Notes: generated by a model not told the origin, from the sequence alone. DNA of 53,273 nucleotides from Oscillospiraceae bacterium (GCA_017937195.1 JAGBEA010000011.1:1-53273), one strand, 5' to 3'; shown: positions 39,700 to 49,348, counted from the stretch's first letter. Numbers and translations are program-made.

Positions 39700-40755
39700 A
39701 TGGATCGAAAAGATGAGATCATCCTGCAGCAGCTGGATGTGATCCGCGCCATGTCCGAAAACGGGCTGCGGCGGATGAACAGTGATTTCTGGGGCTCGCC
39801 CTTTGGCAATGTGACCGGCAGGGACACCAGCCCCGCACCCCAAAAAGAAGAAAAAACGAAGGCGGCGGATGCCAAGCCTGCCGAGCCGGTGGAAAAGGAG
39901 GAAGAGCTGCCTCCCCCCGAAAAGCTGGAGGATCTCTTGGCGGAGCTGGACACCTACATCGGCTTGGAGCTCATTAAGGACGAGGTGCGCAGCCTTGTGA
40001 ATATGGTGAAAGTCTACAAGCTGCGCAAGGAGCACGACCTGCCCACCGCCGATCTTTCGCTGCATATGGTGTTCTCCGGCAATCCCGGTACCGGCAAGAC
40101 CATGATCGCCCGACTGATGGCGCGTATCTACCGCACGCTGGGGATCCTCTCCAAGGGTCAGCTGGTGGAGGTGGACCGCAGCGGTCTGGTGGCAGGCTAT
40201 GTGGGTCAGACGGCGCTGAAGACGAAAAAGGTCATCGACAAGGCTATGGGCGGCGTGCTGTTCATCGACGAGGCTTACGCCCTCAACGGCAAGAGTGAGA
40301 ATGACTTCGGTCAGGAGGCCATCGACACCATTTTGAAGGCGATGGAGGATCACCGTGACGATTTCATCGTCATCGTGGCAGGCTACACGGAGCTGATGGA
40401 GGAGTTTGTCCAGTCCAACCCCGGTCTGGAATCCCGCTTCAACCGCTTCCTCCACTTCCCCGACTACACCACCGACGAGATGATGGGCATTTTCGATATG
40501 CGCTGCAAGGGCAGCTGCTATCAGCTCAGCGAGGACGCCCGCCCCCTGGTGCGCGACTACATCGCCGAGGAGAGCGCCGATGCCGAGGGCTTCGGCAACG
40601 GACGCGGCGTGCGCAACATCTTTGAAAACATCATCGTGGCACAGAACAACCGTCTTGCCAAGCTGGAGACCGTTACCCGTGAGGATCTGATGCTCCTCAC
40701 CGCCGACGATATTCTCCACGCCCGCGGCAAGATCGACGAAGAGGAAACAAAATGA
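39700..40755 (+). CDS. spoVK: SpoVK/CbxX-type AAA ATPase
   Basis: This 351-residue ATPase has an N-terminal charged/Pro-rich region (about 1-85) and then a single AAA module. Walker A is GNPGTGKT, Walker B is VLFIDEAYAL, and a sensor/arginine segment occurs in GLESRFNRFLHF. The pore-side motif VAGYVGQTALKT is typical of the CbxX/SpoVK family. Members remodel large complexes, and some act in sporulation, but the family also occurs in non-sporing bacteria. The start is ATG 39700 with AAAGGAGG upstream. It overlaps the downstream lipoprotein by ATGA, so the two products may cooperate. Confidence 0.85.
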   Translation: MDRKDEIILQQLDVIRAMSENGLRRMNSDFWGSPFGNVTGRDTSPAPQKEEKTKAADAKPAEPVEKEEELPPPEKLEDLLAELDTYIGLELIKDEVRSLVNMVKVYKLRKEHDLPTADLSLHMVFSGNPGTGKTMIARLMARIYRTLGILSKGQLVEVDRSGLVAGYVGQTALKTKKVIDKAMGGVLFIDEAYALNGKSENDFGQEAIDTILKAMEDHRDDFIVIVAGYTELMEEFVQSNPGLESRFNRFLHFPDYTTDEMMGIFDMRCKGSCYQLSEDARPLVRDYIAEESADAEGFGNGRGVRNIFENIIVAQNNRLAKLETVTREDLMLLTADDILHARGKIDEEETK

Positions 40756-41732
40756 GCAAGAGAATTTTCGCACTGGCGCTGGCGTTTTTGCTGGTGCTGA
40801 GTCTGTTTGGCTGCGGCAAGATCCGCACCCCCGACAACTACTATGTGGGGGAATATGAGGGCGGCTGGAGCGTTCTTTACAAGGACGAGGACGGCAATGT
40901 GGAGGAGATCGCCTCTATGGGCAGCTATGCCCAGCCGCTGGTACTGGTCAAGGGCCGCATCTACTATATGCACGACGGTGCGCTGGTGAGCGTGAACAGC
41001 GACGGTGAGGATCACAAGCGCCTGCCTATGAAGGGCACGGACAGCGGCTTCATCGCCTACATAGATGAAAACTACCTCTACTGCGTGAAAGACAGCGCCG
41101 CCAGCACCTGCTACAAGGCAGATCTGGAGCTGACGGGCTGCGAGGAGATCCCCATCCCCCGCAATTTCCGCCAGACCGACTATGTTGCGCTGCTCAAGTC
41201 CATCAAGACAACCGTAGCGGCAGCGGAGGAGCAGATCCGCGTCCGCAGCGCCTACATCACGCTGGACGGCAACGGCAGCCTCGTATCTATGGATCTGGAT
41301 GTACTGACCTTCCGCGGCTGGACGGGCAGCATGAAGGTATGGAGCAGCGGCAAGATCACCGTGCAGACGACCACCGCCGCGCCCGTGATCCAATACACCG
41401 ACCTGAATGTCCCGCTGTCGCTGTCGGACAGCACCACGGACATCGTGATACCGCTGGATGCGCTGATCACCGCGGTGGAAACGGCGGACAAGGCGGAGAT
41501 CGCCACCAAGCGGGGCAGCGGCGCGGAGGGCTTCGTGCTGGCGTACCTGCAGGACGACCACGACGGCAACATCGGCAGCGCCCCTTGGATGGGTGTCAGC
41601 GGCATTGATGCCTCCGCTGACAGTGCAGTTCCCCATTTTGTACTTTCGCAGATAGGCGGCTCTGCCCCCACCCTGACCGACAGCCACAAGAACATCTGCA
41701 CCGTTCTGGGCGTGCTGCGCTTCGACTTATAA
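40752..41732 (+). CDS. Uncharacterised lipoprotein
   Basis: This 326-residue exported protein has a signal ending in LFGC (lipobox Leu-Phe-Gly-Cys near residue 21). The first half reads like a short beta-propeller with display-type repeats (GGWSVLYKDEDGNVEEIAS, GRIYYMHDGALVSVNSDGED, ENYLYCVKDS), similar to DUF5050-type domains. The second half (about 170-326) is unassigned. The start overlaps the ATPase stop (ATGA). Function unknown. Translational coupling to an AAA ATPase is notable, since the two act on opposite sides of the membrane. Confidence 0.7.
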   Translation: MSKRIFALALAFLLVLSLFGCGKIRTPDNYYVGEYEGGWSVLYKDEDGNVEEIASMGSYAQPLVLVKGRIYYMHDGALVSVNSDGEDHKRLPMKGTDSGFIAYIDENYLYCVKDSAASTCYKADLELTGCEEIPIPRNFRQTDYVALLKSIKTTVAAAEEQIRVRSAYITLDGNGSLVSMDLDVLTFRGWTGSMKVWSSGKITVQTTTAAPVIQYTDLNVPLSLSDSTTDIVIPLDALITAVETADKAEIATKRGSGAEGFVLAYLQDDHDGNIGSAPWMGVSGIDASADSAVPHFVLSQIGGSAPTLTDSHKNICTVLGVLRFDL

Positions 41733-41736
41733 GAGC

Positions 41737-41770
41737 AAAAAAAGACGACCCAATCGGGTCGTCTTTTTTT
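41737..41770. terminator. Bidirectional terminator, lipoprotein / GNAT
   Basis: The hairpin AAAAAAAGACGACCC-AAT-CGGGTCGTCTTTTTTT lies between convergent operons. Confidence 0.95.
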
Positions 41771-41771
41771 G

Positions 41772-42263
41772 TTATTGGATTCCCTCGTACCACTCATAGG
41801 CAAAGCGGGGCGTGCCGTCATCGCACATATAGACCGTGCCGCTGAGGAGGAAGCCGTTCTTCGTCACCAAGTGCTGCATAATGCGGTTATCGGCGTGGGT
41901 ATCGATGCGCAGGTACGGGGATCGGGCGCGGCAGAACGCCAGCACCTCATCAAAAATGCCGCGCTGCGTACCGTCGCTGCCCACGCGGTGGATAGCGGCG
42001 TAGGCATCGCTTCTGCGCCACGCACCTTCAATATATCCGTAAGAGGGGTCTTCACCAAATACAAGGGCAAAGGCGGCGCAGATCACGCTGTCACGCTCCA
42101 CCACATAGAGCTGCTGCAGCGGAATATCGGCGCGCAGCATATCGTGGGGCGGATAGAAATCCGCCCACTGGGTAGGATTTCCACTGTCCGCCATAATCTT
42201 TCGCGCGGCGGCGTACACTTCAAAAATTCGGGGCAGGTCTGCCCATTCAGCTATCCGGATCAT
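41772..42263 (-). CDS. GNAT-family N-acetyltransferase
   Basis: This 163-residue acetyl-CoA-dependent transferase has the beta-bulge around VVERDSVICAAFALVFG, the acetyl-CoA loop region VGSDGTQRGIFDEVLAF, and a final RIDTHADNRIMQHLVTKNGF strand, as in many small-molecule acetyltransferases of Clostridia. The P-loop is not the classic RxxGxG/A, being GSDGTQRG. The substrate is unknown. It is the last gene of the mtaB-yfbR-ACT-PFL operon, one base after the PFL gene. Confidence 0.85.
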   Translation of the reverse strand: MIRIAEWADLPRIFEVYAAARKIMADSGNPTQWADFYPPHDMLRADIPLQQLYVVERDSVICAAFALVFGEDPSYGYIEGAWRRSDAYAAIHRVGSDGTQRGIFDEVLAFCRARSPYLRIDTHADNRIMQHLVTKNGFLLSGTVYMCDDGTPRFAYEWYEGIQ

Positions 42264-42264
42264 A

Positions 42265-43623
42265 TCAGTTCTTCAAGCTCTGCAGCGGGGCGGGGATGCG
42301 GCCGCCGCGGGCGATAAACTCGGCCGAGGACTCGCTGTGCACCGGCATCACCGGTGCGCTGCCCAGAAGGCCGCCCATCTCGATCATATCGCCCACCTGC
42401 TTGCCCTCCACGGGGATAATGCGCACGGCGGTGGTCTTGGAGTTGACCATACCGATGGCCGCCTCATCGGCGATGATGGCGCTGATGGTCTCGGCAGTGG
42501 TGTCGCCGGGGACGGCGATCATATCCAGACCCACGGAGCAAACGCAGGTCATAGCCTCCAGCTTGTCGATGGTCAGCGTGCCTTGCAGCGCCGCGGCGAT
42601 CATACCCTCGTCCTCGCTGACGGGGATGAATGCGCCGCTCAAGCCGCCCACGTGGCCGGACGCCATCACGCCACCCTTTTTCACCGCATCATTCAGCAGC
42701 GCCAGCGCGGCGGTGGTGCCGTGGGTGCCGCAGGTAGCAAGACCCATCTCCTCCAGAATACGCGCCACGCTGTCGCCCACCGCAGGGGTGGGTGCCAACG
42801 ACAAATCCACGATGCCAAAGGGGGTATCCAACCGACGGGAGGCTTCCGTTGCCACCATCTGACCCATGCGGGTGATCTGGAACGCCGTCTTTTTCACGGT
42901 CTCCGCCACCACATCAAAGGGCTGACCCTTGCACTTTTGCAGCGCGTGATACACCACGCCGGGACCGGACACGCCCACATTGATGACGCTGTCCGCCTCG
43001 CCCACGCCGTGGAACGCGCCTGCCATAAAGGGGTTATCCTCCACCGCGTTGCAGAACACCACCAGCTTGGCACAGCCTAAGCCGTCGCTCTCGCGGGTGA
43101 GGTAGGCGGTCTTTTTGATGATCTGACCCATCCGCGCCACCGCATCCATATTGATGCCGGCACGGGTAGAGCCCACATTCACGCTGGAGCACACCACATC
43201 GGTGAATGCCAGCGCCTCGGGGATGGACTCGATGAGGTATTCGTCACCCTTGGCAAAACCCTTCTGCACCAGTGCAGAGAAGCCGCCGATGAAGTTGACG
43301 CCGCATTCCTTGGCGGCGCGATCCATGGCCATAGCGAAGGGTACATAGTTTTTGGTATCGCAGCTGCCTGCCACCAGCGCCATGGGGGTGACGGAGATGC
43401 GCTTATTGACGATGGGGATACCGAATTCGCTGGCGATATTGTCACCGGTGCGCACCAGATTAGCGGCGCGGCGGCAGATCTTATCGTAGATCTTATCGCA
43501 GCAGCGGCGGGGATCTTCGCTGACACAGTCCAGCAGCGAGATGCCCATCGTAATGGTGCGGATATCCAGATGCTGCTTGTCGATCATCTGGATCGTATCC
43601 ATAATATTGGAGAGGTTCAGCAT
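42265..43623 (-). CDS. PFL family protein (UPF0210/DUF711)
   Basis: This 452-residue protein belongs to the UPF0210 family, whose fold resembles pyruvate formate-lyase. The family motifs are clear: [43 protein letters not shown] and [14 protein letters not shown]. The biochemical activity is not established. It is nearly always encoded directly after an ACT-domain protein, as here (11 bases). That pairing suggests amino-acid-responsive control of its activity. Confidence 0.93.
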   Translation of the reverse strand: MLNLSNIMDTIQMIDKQHLDIRTITMGISLLDCVSEDPRRCCDKIYDKICRRAANLVRTGDNIASEFGIPIVNKRISVTPMALVAGSCDTKNYVPFAMAMDRAAKECGVNFIGGFSALVQKGFAKGDEYLIESIPEALAFTDVVCSSVNVGSTRAGINMDAVARMGQIIKKTAYLTRESDGLGCAKLVVFCNAVEDNPFMAGAFHGVGEADSVINVGVSGPGVVYHALQKCKGQPFDVVAETVKKTAFQITRMGQMVATEASRRLDTPFGIVDLSLAPTPAVGDSVARILEEMGLATCGTHGTTAALALLNDAVKKGGVMASGHVGGLSGAFIPVSEDEGMIAAALQGTLTIDKLEAMTCVCSVGLDMIAVPGDTTAETISAIIADEAAIGMVNSKTTAVRIIPVEGKQVGDMIEMGGLLGSAPVMPVHSESSAEFIARGGRIPAPLQSLKN

Positions 43624-43634
43624 GGTCTGTCACC

Positions 43635-43904
43635 TCAAATCTTATGCATCGCGTCGAAGATGTCCTCGCGCTGCACGCGGATGGAGAGACCTCTGCTCTC
43701 ACCAAAGTGCTTCAGCGCGGCATCCAGCTGATCAAAGGGGGTCTGGCACTGGGACAGATCCACCATCATCATCATGGTGAAAAAGCCCTGCATCACCGTC
43801 TGGCTGATGTCCAGCACATTGATATTCTCCGCCGCCAGCGTGTTGCAGACGCCGGCGATGATACCCACCTGATCCTTACCGACCACAGTTACGATTGCTT
43901 TCAT
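43635..43904 (-). CDS. ACT domain protein (UPF0237)
   Basis: This 89-residue single ACT domain (KAIVTVVGKDQVGIIAGVCN at the start, NVLDISQTVMQGFF after) resembles GcvR-type regulators that bind small ligands, often amino acids, as dimers. It is the usual partner of the PFL-family protein, 11 bases downstream. A basic C-terminal tail follows the domain. The ribosome site is GAGGAGGAA upstream of the ATG. Confidence 0.93.
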   Translation of the reverse strand: MKAIVTVVGKDQVGIIAGVCNTLAAENINVLDISQTVMQGFFTMMMMVDLSQCQTPFDQLDAALKHFGESRGLSIRVQREDIFDAMHKI

Positions 43905-43918
43905 TCCGATTCCTCCTC

Positions 43919-44491
43919 TTATTCCAGCTCGTCCAGCGTCAGACGGAAGCTGGACATAAAGTGTTCTTTGAAAAATGCTACCTCGGGCATACCGTACTCA
44001 TCCAGCGCCCGTTCGGTCTGCTCGGCAGCGGCGCGGAACTCCAGATTGCCGGCTTTCAGCTCCTCGATGCACTTGATCCACGCGGACAGCTTGTCCGCCG
44101 CCTTCACCAGCTGCTCCACCTCGCTGTCAGCGGGGGTCAGCAGTTCCTCATAGGTGGGGCGCAGCTTCTCCGGCAGCATACCCAGCAGCTTGTCGCACGC
44201 CACCTGCTCCACCTGCTTATAGGCATCGCGGATGGCGGGGTTATAGTACTTGATGGGTGTGGGCAGATCGCCGGTGAGGATCTCGGGGGCATCGTGGAAA
44301 AGCGCCGCGGCAGCCACCGCGCCGGCATCCACGCAGCCGTCAAAATACTCATTGCGGATCACCGCCAGCGCGTGTGCCAGCACCGCCACCTGATGGCTGT
44401 GCTCCTGAATGTTCTCGGTATAGCTGTTGCGCATCAGTGCCCAGCGGTTGATGAAGCGCATACGGCTGAGGTATGCGAAAAAGTGGTTCAT
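43919..44491 (-). CDS. yfbR: 5'-deoxynucleotidase, HD-domain (YfbR-like)
   Basis: This 190-residue metal-dependent phosphohydrolase acts on deoxyribonucleoside 5'-monophosphates. HD-domain metal ligands are seen in EHSHQVAVLAHAL (near residue 30), FHDAPEILTGDLPTP (near 68) and the Asp in KAADKLSAW. The N-terminus MNHFFAYLSRMRFINRWALM matches the YfbR family. The start overlaps the mtaB stop (ATGA), and it precedes the ACT gene by 14 bases. Confidence 0.92.
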   Translation of the reverse strand: MNHFFAYLSRMRFINRWALMRNSYTENIQEHSHQVAVLAHALAVIRNEYFDGCVDAGAVAAAALFHDAPEILTGDLPTPIKYYNPAIRDAYKQVEQVACDKLLGMLPEKLRPTYEELLTPADSEVEQLVKAADKLSAWIKCIEELKAGNLEFRAAAEQTERALDEYGMPEVAFFKEHFMSSFRLTLDELE

Positions 44492-45783
44492 ATCTGTTCC
44501 TCCTTGATAATGCCAAACAGCGTTTCGCCGTCGGTATGGGTGACGGTGACCTCCAGCGTGCGGTTGTGCAGGTTTTCGCCCTCTGCCGCCACCTCCATGT
44601 AGTTGGGTGCGTGACCGGTATACAGTCCGTTTCGCATCTGCTCAAAGAGCACCGGATAGGTCTTGCCCACGCAGCCGTCCAGATAGGCGCGGTGCATCTT
44701 CGCCGCCACGGCGGCGGCGCGGTGGGCGCGCTCCTCCCGCACGCTCATCTCTACCTGCTCCATTTTGGCAGCCGGTGTGCCGGGGCGGATGGAGTAGGGG
44801 AAGATATGCATAGCGGCAAAGCCGCATTGCTCGATAAACTGAAGCGTTTTTGCGAAATCCTCCTCCGTTTCACCGGGGAAGCCGGTGATGAGGTCGGTGG
44901 TGATGGCGGGGCGGTCAAAATATTGATTCAGCAGCGTGACCGACTCGTAAAACCGCGCCGTATCGTAGCGGCGGTGCATGGCCTGCAGCGTTTCATCGCA
45001 GCCGCTTTGCAGCGAGAGATGAAAATGGGGGCAGAGATTGGGCAGCTTTGATGCCCGACGGCAGAACTCCTCCGTGATGGTGCGGGGCTCGAGGCTGCCA
45101 AGGCGCACACGCATCTCCCCTGCCGCGGCGCACACCGCCTCCATCAAATCGATGAGGCTCTCGCCGGTCTTGAGATCCTTACCCCAAGAGGAGATCTCGA
45201 TGCCGGTGATGACGATCTCGCGGTAGCCCTCCGCCAGCAGCTCACGGGTCTGCCGCACCGCCTCGTGCAGCGGCTCGGAGCGGACGGGACCGCGGGCGTA
45301 GGGGATGATACAGTAGGTGCAGAAATTAACGCAGCCGTCCTCCACCTTCAGCATAGCGCGGGTGCGGCTTGCCATACCGCCGCCCTGGAGCACCTCAAAT
45401 TCGCGGCGGCGGAGCGCGTCATCCACATGGACGATACACTGCTGTGCGTGTACCGCCTGCTCCAAAAGGTCAATAAACTCCATACGCTGCCCCGTGCCGG
45501 AGATGAGGTCGATCCCCAGCGATTGCGCCTCGTCGGCATGGGTCTGGACATAGCAGCCACAGGCCGCCACCACCGCAGCACTGTTCCGCTTTTTGGCGCG
45601 GCGGATCATCTGCCGCGACTTCTTGTCGCTGACAGCGGTGACAGAGCAGGTATTGATAATATACGCATCCGCCTCGGATTCAAAATCCGTCAGCGTATGG
45701 CCGCGGCGCTGCAGCTCCGCTTCCATAGCGGCGGTTTCATATTGATTGACCTTGCAGCCAAGGGTATAAATCGCAACTCGCAT
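44488..45783 (-). CDS. mtaB: tRNA t6A37 methylthiotransferase
   Basis: This 431-residue radical-SAM enzyme converts t6A to ms2t6A at position 37 of tRNAs reading ANN codons. The N-terminal MTTase domain has three cluster cysteines (LGCKVN, INTCSVT, ACGCY). The radical-SAM motif is CVNFCTYC (CxxxCxxC). A TRAM domain closes the C-terminus (about 370-431). It is first in its operon, read from a promoter that overlaps an inverted repeat. It is divergent from a cysteine desulfurase, a possible sulfur source for its Fe-S clusters. Confidence 0.95.
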   Translation of the reverse strand: MRVAIYTLGCKVNQYETAAMEAELQRRGHTLTDFESEADAYIINTCSVTAVSDKKSRQMIRRAKKRNSAAVVAACGCYVQTHADEAQSLGIDLISGTGQRMEFIDLLEQAVHAQQCIVHVDDALRRREFEVLQGGGMASRTRAMLKVEDGCVNFCTYCIIPYARGPVRSEPLHEAVRQTRELLAEGYREIVITGIEISSWGKDLKTGESLIDLMEAVCAAAGEMRVRLGSLEPRTITEEFCRRASKLPNLCPHFHLSLQSGCDETLQAMHRRYDTARFYESVTLLNQYFDRPAITTDLITGFPGETEEDFAKTLQFIEQCGFAAMHIFPYSIRPGTPAAKMEQVEMSVREERAHRAAAVAAKMHRAYLDGCVGKTYPVLFEQMRNGLYTGHAPNYMEVAAEGENLHNRTLEVTVTHTDGETLFGIIKEEQI

Positions 45784-45814
45784 CGGTTTCTCCTTGCACT
45801 TTGCCGTGGGATTT

Positions 45815-45857
45815 ACTATAATAAATAATTGCGGTATCGGTCAAAGCCTGCCGATAC
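45815..45857 (-). promoter_or_regulatory. mtaB promoter overlapped by inverted repeat GTATCGG-N10-CCGATAC
   Basis: On the minus strand, TTGACC (45844-45839), an 18-base spacer and TATAGT (45820-45815). The inverted repeat (7-bp arms, 45834-45840 and 45851-45857) covers the -35 box in the spacer shared with the divergent cysteine desulfurase gene. A possible rightward -10 (TATAAG, 45869) follows. Confidence 0.55.
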
Positions 45858-45937
45858 TTATTTCCCATTATAAGTGATAGACGCGCCGGTGGCAAGTCCC
45901 CCGAGCGACGAAAATACACCGGAAAAGAGGTGCTTTT

Positions 45938-47071
45938 ATGCACTATTTGGATCACGCCGCCACCACGCCCATCCCCCACGAGGTGGCGCAGGCGATGCTG
46001 GCGGTACTGACAGAGCAATTTGGCAATCCCTCCGCCCAGTATCCGCTGGGGCAGGAGGCAAAGGCGCTGACGGAGCGCTGCCGCGCTATCATCGCAGGCG
46101 CTGTGGGCTGCAAGCCGGAGCGGCTTTTCTTCACCTCCTGCGGCACAGAGAGCAATAACTGGGCCATCCAAGCCGCCGTGTGGCACGGACGGCACACGGG
46201 ACGGCACATCATCACCACCGCGGTGGAGCACAGCGCCATTTTGCAGCCTTGCAAGTGGCTGGAGCAGCAGGGCTATGAGGTGACCTATCTCAAGCCCGAC
46301 CGCACCGGACACGTGACGGTGGAGCAGGTAGCTGCCGCCCTGCGGGAGGACACGGTGCTGGTGAGTATGATGCTGGTGAACAACGAGACCGGCTGCATCT
46401 TCCCCGTGAAGGAGACGGCGGCGCTGCTGCGCGAGAAAAAGAGCCGCGCACTGCTGCACTGCGACGCGGTGCAGGGCTTTTTGAAGGTGGATTGCGATCC
46501 CGTCGGCTGGGGCGTGGATCTGATGAGCTTCAGCGCCCACAAGATCGGCGGTCCCAAGGGCGTGGGCGCACTGTACATCGCCGAAACGCTGCGCAATCCC
46601 AAGCCGCTGCTCTCCGGCGGAGGGCAGGAGAGCGGTCTGCGCTCCGGCACGGAGGCCACCGCACAGATCGCCGGCTTTGCCAAGGCGGTGGAGCTGCGGA
46701 TGGAAAATCTGGACGAAAAGCTTGCCAAAATGGCGGCTTTGAAGGAATATTGCCGCCAAAAGCTGCTAACGATTGACACTATGGTCACCGTGGGCGAGGG
46801 TACTGCCCCCCACATCCTTTCCCTTTCGCTGCCGGGCTATCCCAGCGCCAACATCGTCACCGATCTGGGCAGCCAAGGCATCTGCATCAGTGCCGGCTCT
46901 GCCTGCCACAAGGGTAAAAGCAGCCACGTGGTGTCGGCGCTGGGTCTTTCGAAGCGCACCGCCGCCGGCGTGATCCGCATCTCCTTTGGTCCGGAGAGCA
47001 GTGAGGCGGATGTGGACGCGCTGTATGAGGCGCTGCGCGAACACAAGGAAAAGCGCTTCCCTATGCTATAA
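45938..47071 (+). CDS. Cysteine desulfurase (NifS/IscS type)
   Basis: This 377-residue PLP enzyme takes sulfur from cysteine for Fe-S cluster or tRNA thiolation. The PLP-binding Lys lies in SFSAHKIGGPKG, and the catalytic Cys lies in the mobile loop SAGSACHKGKSSHV. It starts with the family N-terminus YLDHAATTP. No IscU/NifU scaffold gene follows in the window. AAGAGGTG precedes the ATG. A MATE exporter gene starts 60 bases later on the same strand. Confidence 0.94.
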   Translation: MHYLDHAATTPIPHEVAQAMLAVLTEQFGNPSAQYPLGQEAKALTERCRAIIAGAVGCKPERLFFTSCGTESNNWAIQAAVWHGRHTGRHIITTAVEHSAILQPCKWLEQQGYEVTYLKPDRTGHVTVEQVAAALREDTVLVSMMLVNNETGCIFPVKETAALLREKKSRALLHCDAVQGFLKVDCDPVGWGVDLMSFSAHKIGGPKGVGALYIAETLRNPKPLLSGGGQESGLRSGTEATAQIAGFAKAVELRMENLDEKLAKMAALKEYCRQKLLTIDTMVTVGEGTAPHILSLSLPGYPSANIVTDLGSQGICISAGSACHKGKSSHVVSALGLSKRTAAGVIRISFGPESSEADVDALYEALREHKEKRFPML

Positions 47072-47131
47072 GCTCTTTTCAGCAAAATGACAAGCACTTC
47101 TCCAAGCAGTTCTCTTTTTTGAGGTAATCCT

Positions 47132-48523
47132 ATGTTGAAACATCTGAACCGTGGGCCCGCTTTTTACCGCTATCTCTGGCGGCTGAGCCTGCCCATCATC
47201 CTGCAAAATCTCATCACCTTCTCCCTCGGTCTCATCGATACCTTTATGGTCAGCCAACTGGGCAACGAGGAGATGGCGGCGGTGACCACCGCCAATGTGC
47301 CGGTCTTTCTGCTGCTGAGCCTTGTGTTCGGTCTGCAGAGCGGACTGGGCATTCTGGCCAGCCAGTACTGGGGCAAAAAGGATCTGAAGAACATCAGCCG
47401 CGCCATCGGCGTGGCCTCTATGATCGGCGCCGCTTTGGCACTGGTGCTGGCCATTGTGTTCTGGCTGTATCCCGTGCAGGTGATGGATCTTTTAAGCAAC
47501 AAGCACGAGCTGAGCGTGATGGGCGCGCCGTATCTGCGCTGGATCGGCTTTTCCTATGTGTTCAATATCCTCTCGTCCATCTATGTCAGCGCTCAGCGCA
47601 GTGTGGAAAACCCCAACTTCGGCATGAAGCTGTTTGGCTTTTCCACCCTTGTCAACACCGCCTTGAACTATTTGCTGATCTTCGGCAAGTGCGGACTTCC
47701 CGCACTGGGCGTGGAGGGCGCCGCCATCGCCACGCTATCGAGCCGCGTGGTGGAATTTGCCATCTGTGCGGTGTATGCCCTGCGCAGCAAGCGTTTGAAG
47801 ATCGACTGGCGCTGCTTCTTCCGCCCCGGCTGGGAGATGACCCGCCGCTTCACCAAATACTCCTCCCCCGTGGTACTCAATGAGCTGGCGTGGGGTACGG
47901 GCACTTCCCTTCTGACCGTGATTTTCGGCTACACCCACAACAGCGTGGAGATGCTGGCCGCCAACGCCGTAACGGGCAACCTCAACCGCTTGTTCCTTGT
48001 GGTGTGCTTCGGTCTGGGCGCCGCTACGGCGGTGATGGTGGGCAAAGCCATCGGCGAGGGGCAGAGCCGCGACGAGGTGATGTCGCTGAGCCAGTGCTTG
48101 CTGCTCTTTACGGTGATCGTCGGCGCAGGACTTGCCGCTGTCGCCTTGCTGCTGGTCCCCGTGCTGTTCCAGCCGGTGATTTTCCCCCTCTTCAAGCTGT
48201 TCGGTGAGTCGGCACAGATCGCCACCGCACTGGGTGTGGCAGGCTTTGCCACCATCCCCCTCCACGCTTACTCCATCTCCGCCATCACCGGCGTGCTGCG
48301 CTCCGGCGGCGACGTCACATGGTCGACGGTGCTGGACTTGGCGCCCCAATGGCTGTTGGCACTGCCGCTGACGGCGTTGTTTGCACTGGTGTGGCATACC
48401 GGTCCGTGGCTGATCGCCATCGCCACCCAAGCCGAGAGCCTTTTGAAGGTGCCGCTTTGTATGCTGCGCATCCGCTCCGGTAAATGGATCCACGATGTAA
48501 CGGTTTCCAAGGAGGATCTATGA
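47132..48523 (+). CDS. MATE-family efflux transporter
   Basis: This 463-residue membrane protein has twelve predicted helices in two six-helix halves. It exports drugs or metabolites in exchange for Na+ or H+. The first half opens with LSLPIILQNLITFSLGLID, typical of the family, and the second half has SPVVLNELAWGTGTSLL. Its stop overlaps the next start (ATGA), coupling it to the RlmA-like methyltransferase. The substrate is unknown. An RlmA neighbour hints at antibiotic tolerance but does not show it. Confidence 0.92.
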   Translation: MLKHLNRGPAFYRYLWRLSLPIILQNLITFSLGLIDTFMVSQLGNEEMAAVTTANVPVFLLLSLVFGLQSGLGILASQYWGKKDLKNISRAIGVASMIGAALALVLAIVFWLYPVQVMDLLSNKHELSVMGAPYLRWIGFSYVFNILSSIYVSAQRSVENPNFGMKLFGFSTLVNTALNYLLIFGKCGLPALGVEGAAIATLSSRVVEFAICAVYALRSKRLKIDWRCFFRPGWEMTRRFTKYSSPVVLNELAWGTGTSLLTVIFGYTHNSVEMLAANAVTGNLNRLFLVVCFGLGAATAVMVGKAIGEGQSRDEVMSLSQCLLLFTVIVGAGLAAVALLLVPVLFQPVIFPLFKLFGESAQIATALGVAGFATIPLHAYSISAITGVLRSGGDVTWSTVLDLAPQWLLALPLTALFALVWHTGPWLIAIATQAESLLKVPLCMLRIRSGKWIHDVTVSKEDL

Positions 48524-49341
48524 GTCTGTTTTGCTGTCCGCTGTGCCGCGCACCGCTGGTGCGCACCGATCGCGTTTACCGCTGCCGCGCCGGTCACAGC
48601 TACGATATTGCCGCCGAGGGTCACACCCATCTGCTGCCGGTGAACCAAAAGAACTCCAAAATGCCCGGTGATGACAAGGGGATGGCGGCGGCACGCAGCG
48701 CCTTTTTGAACAAGGACTACTACGCGCCGCTGCGCAATGCCCTGCAGACCCTGGCGGTGCAGCTGACCGGTGACGCTCCCTGCGTGCTGGATACCGGCTG
48801 CGGCGAGGGCTACTACACCAGCGGCATCTACCGCGCCCTCTGCGACGCCGGCAAGCAGGCGCAGATGGCGGGCACCGACATCTCCAAGTTCATCCTCAAG
48901 CGGGCTGCCAAGCGGGAAAAGAACATTGAATTTGCCGTGGCATCCTCCTATCATCTGCCGGTGGGCGACAGCTGCATCGACCTTTTGATCAACTGCTTCT
49001 CCCCCCTCGCGCTGGAGGAATTCCGCCGCGTGCTGAAATCCGGCGGACACTTCGTGTATGTGGTGCCGTCGGAGAGGCATCTGTGGCAGCTGAAAGAGGT
49101 ACTGTACGATGTGCCGCGCCCCAACGAGGTGAAACTGACCCCCTACGAGGGCTTCCGCTATGTGCAGGTGGCGCAGGTGCGCGACACCGTCCGCGTGGTG
49201 GGGCAGCAGGACATCCACGCGCTGTTCCAGATGACGCCCTACTACTGGAAAACGCCCAAAAGCGGAGCCGAGCGGCTTTCGCAGCTGCAGGAGCTGACCA
49301 CGGAGATCGCCTTTGATATCCACGTGTTCACAAAAGAATAA
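48520..49341 (+). CDS. rlmA: 23S rRNA guanine-N1 methyltransferase, RlmA-like
   Basis: This 273-residue methyltransferase has an N-terminal zinc finger (CCPLCRAPL ... CRAGHSYD) and a Rossmann SAM domain with motif I VLDTGCGEGYY (near residue 95). RlmA enzymes methylate G745 or G748 in 23S rRNA, and the Gram-positive form (RlmAII) influences macrolide sensitivity. I chose ATG 48520, with AAGGAGG upstream, overlapping the MATE stop. Which of the two guanines is modified cannot be read from the sequence. A terminator follows directly. Confidence 0.9.
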   Translation: MSLFCCPLCRAPLVRTDRVYRCRAGHSYDIAAEGHTHLLPVNQKNSKMPGDDKGMAAARSAFLNKDYYAPLRNALQTLAVQLTGDAPCVLDTGCGEGYYTSGIYRALCDAGKQAQMAGTDISKFILKRAAKREKNIEFAVASSYHLPVGDSCIDLLINCFSPLALEEFRRVLKSGGHFVYVVPSERHLWQLKEVLYDVPRPNEVKLTPYEGFRYVQVAQVRDTVRVVGQQDIHALFQMTPYYWKTPKSGAERLSQLQELTTEIAFDIHVFTKE

Positions 49342-49348
49342 AATGTCA

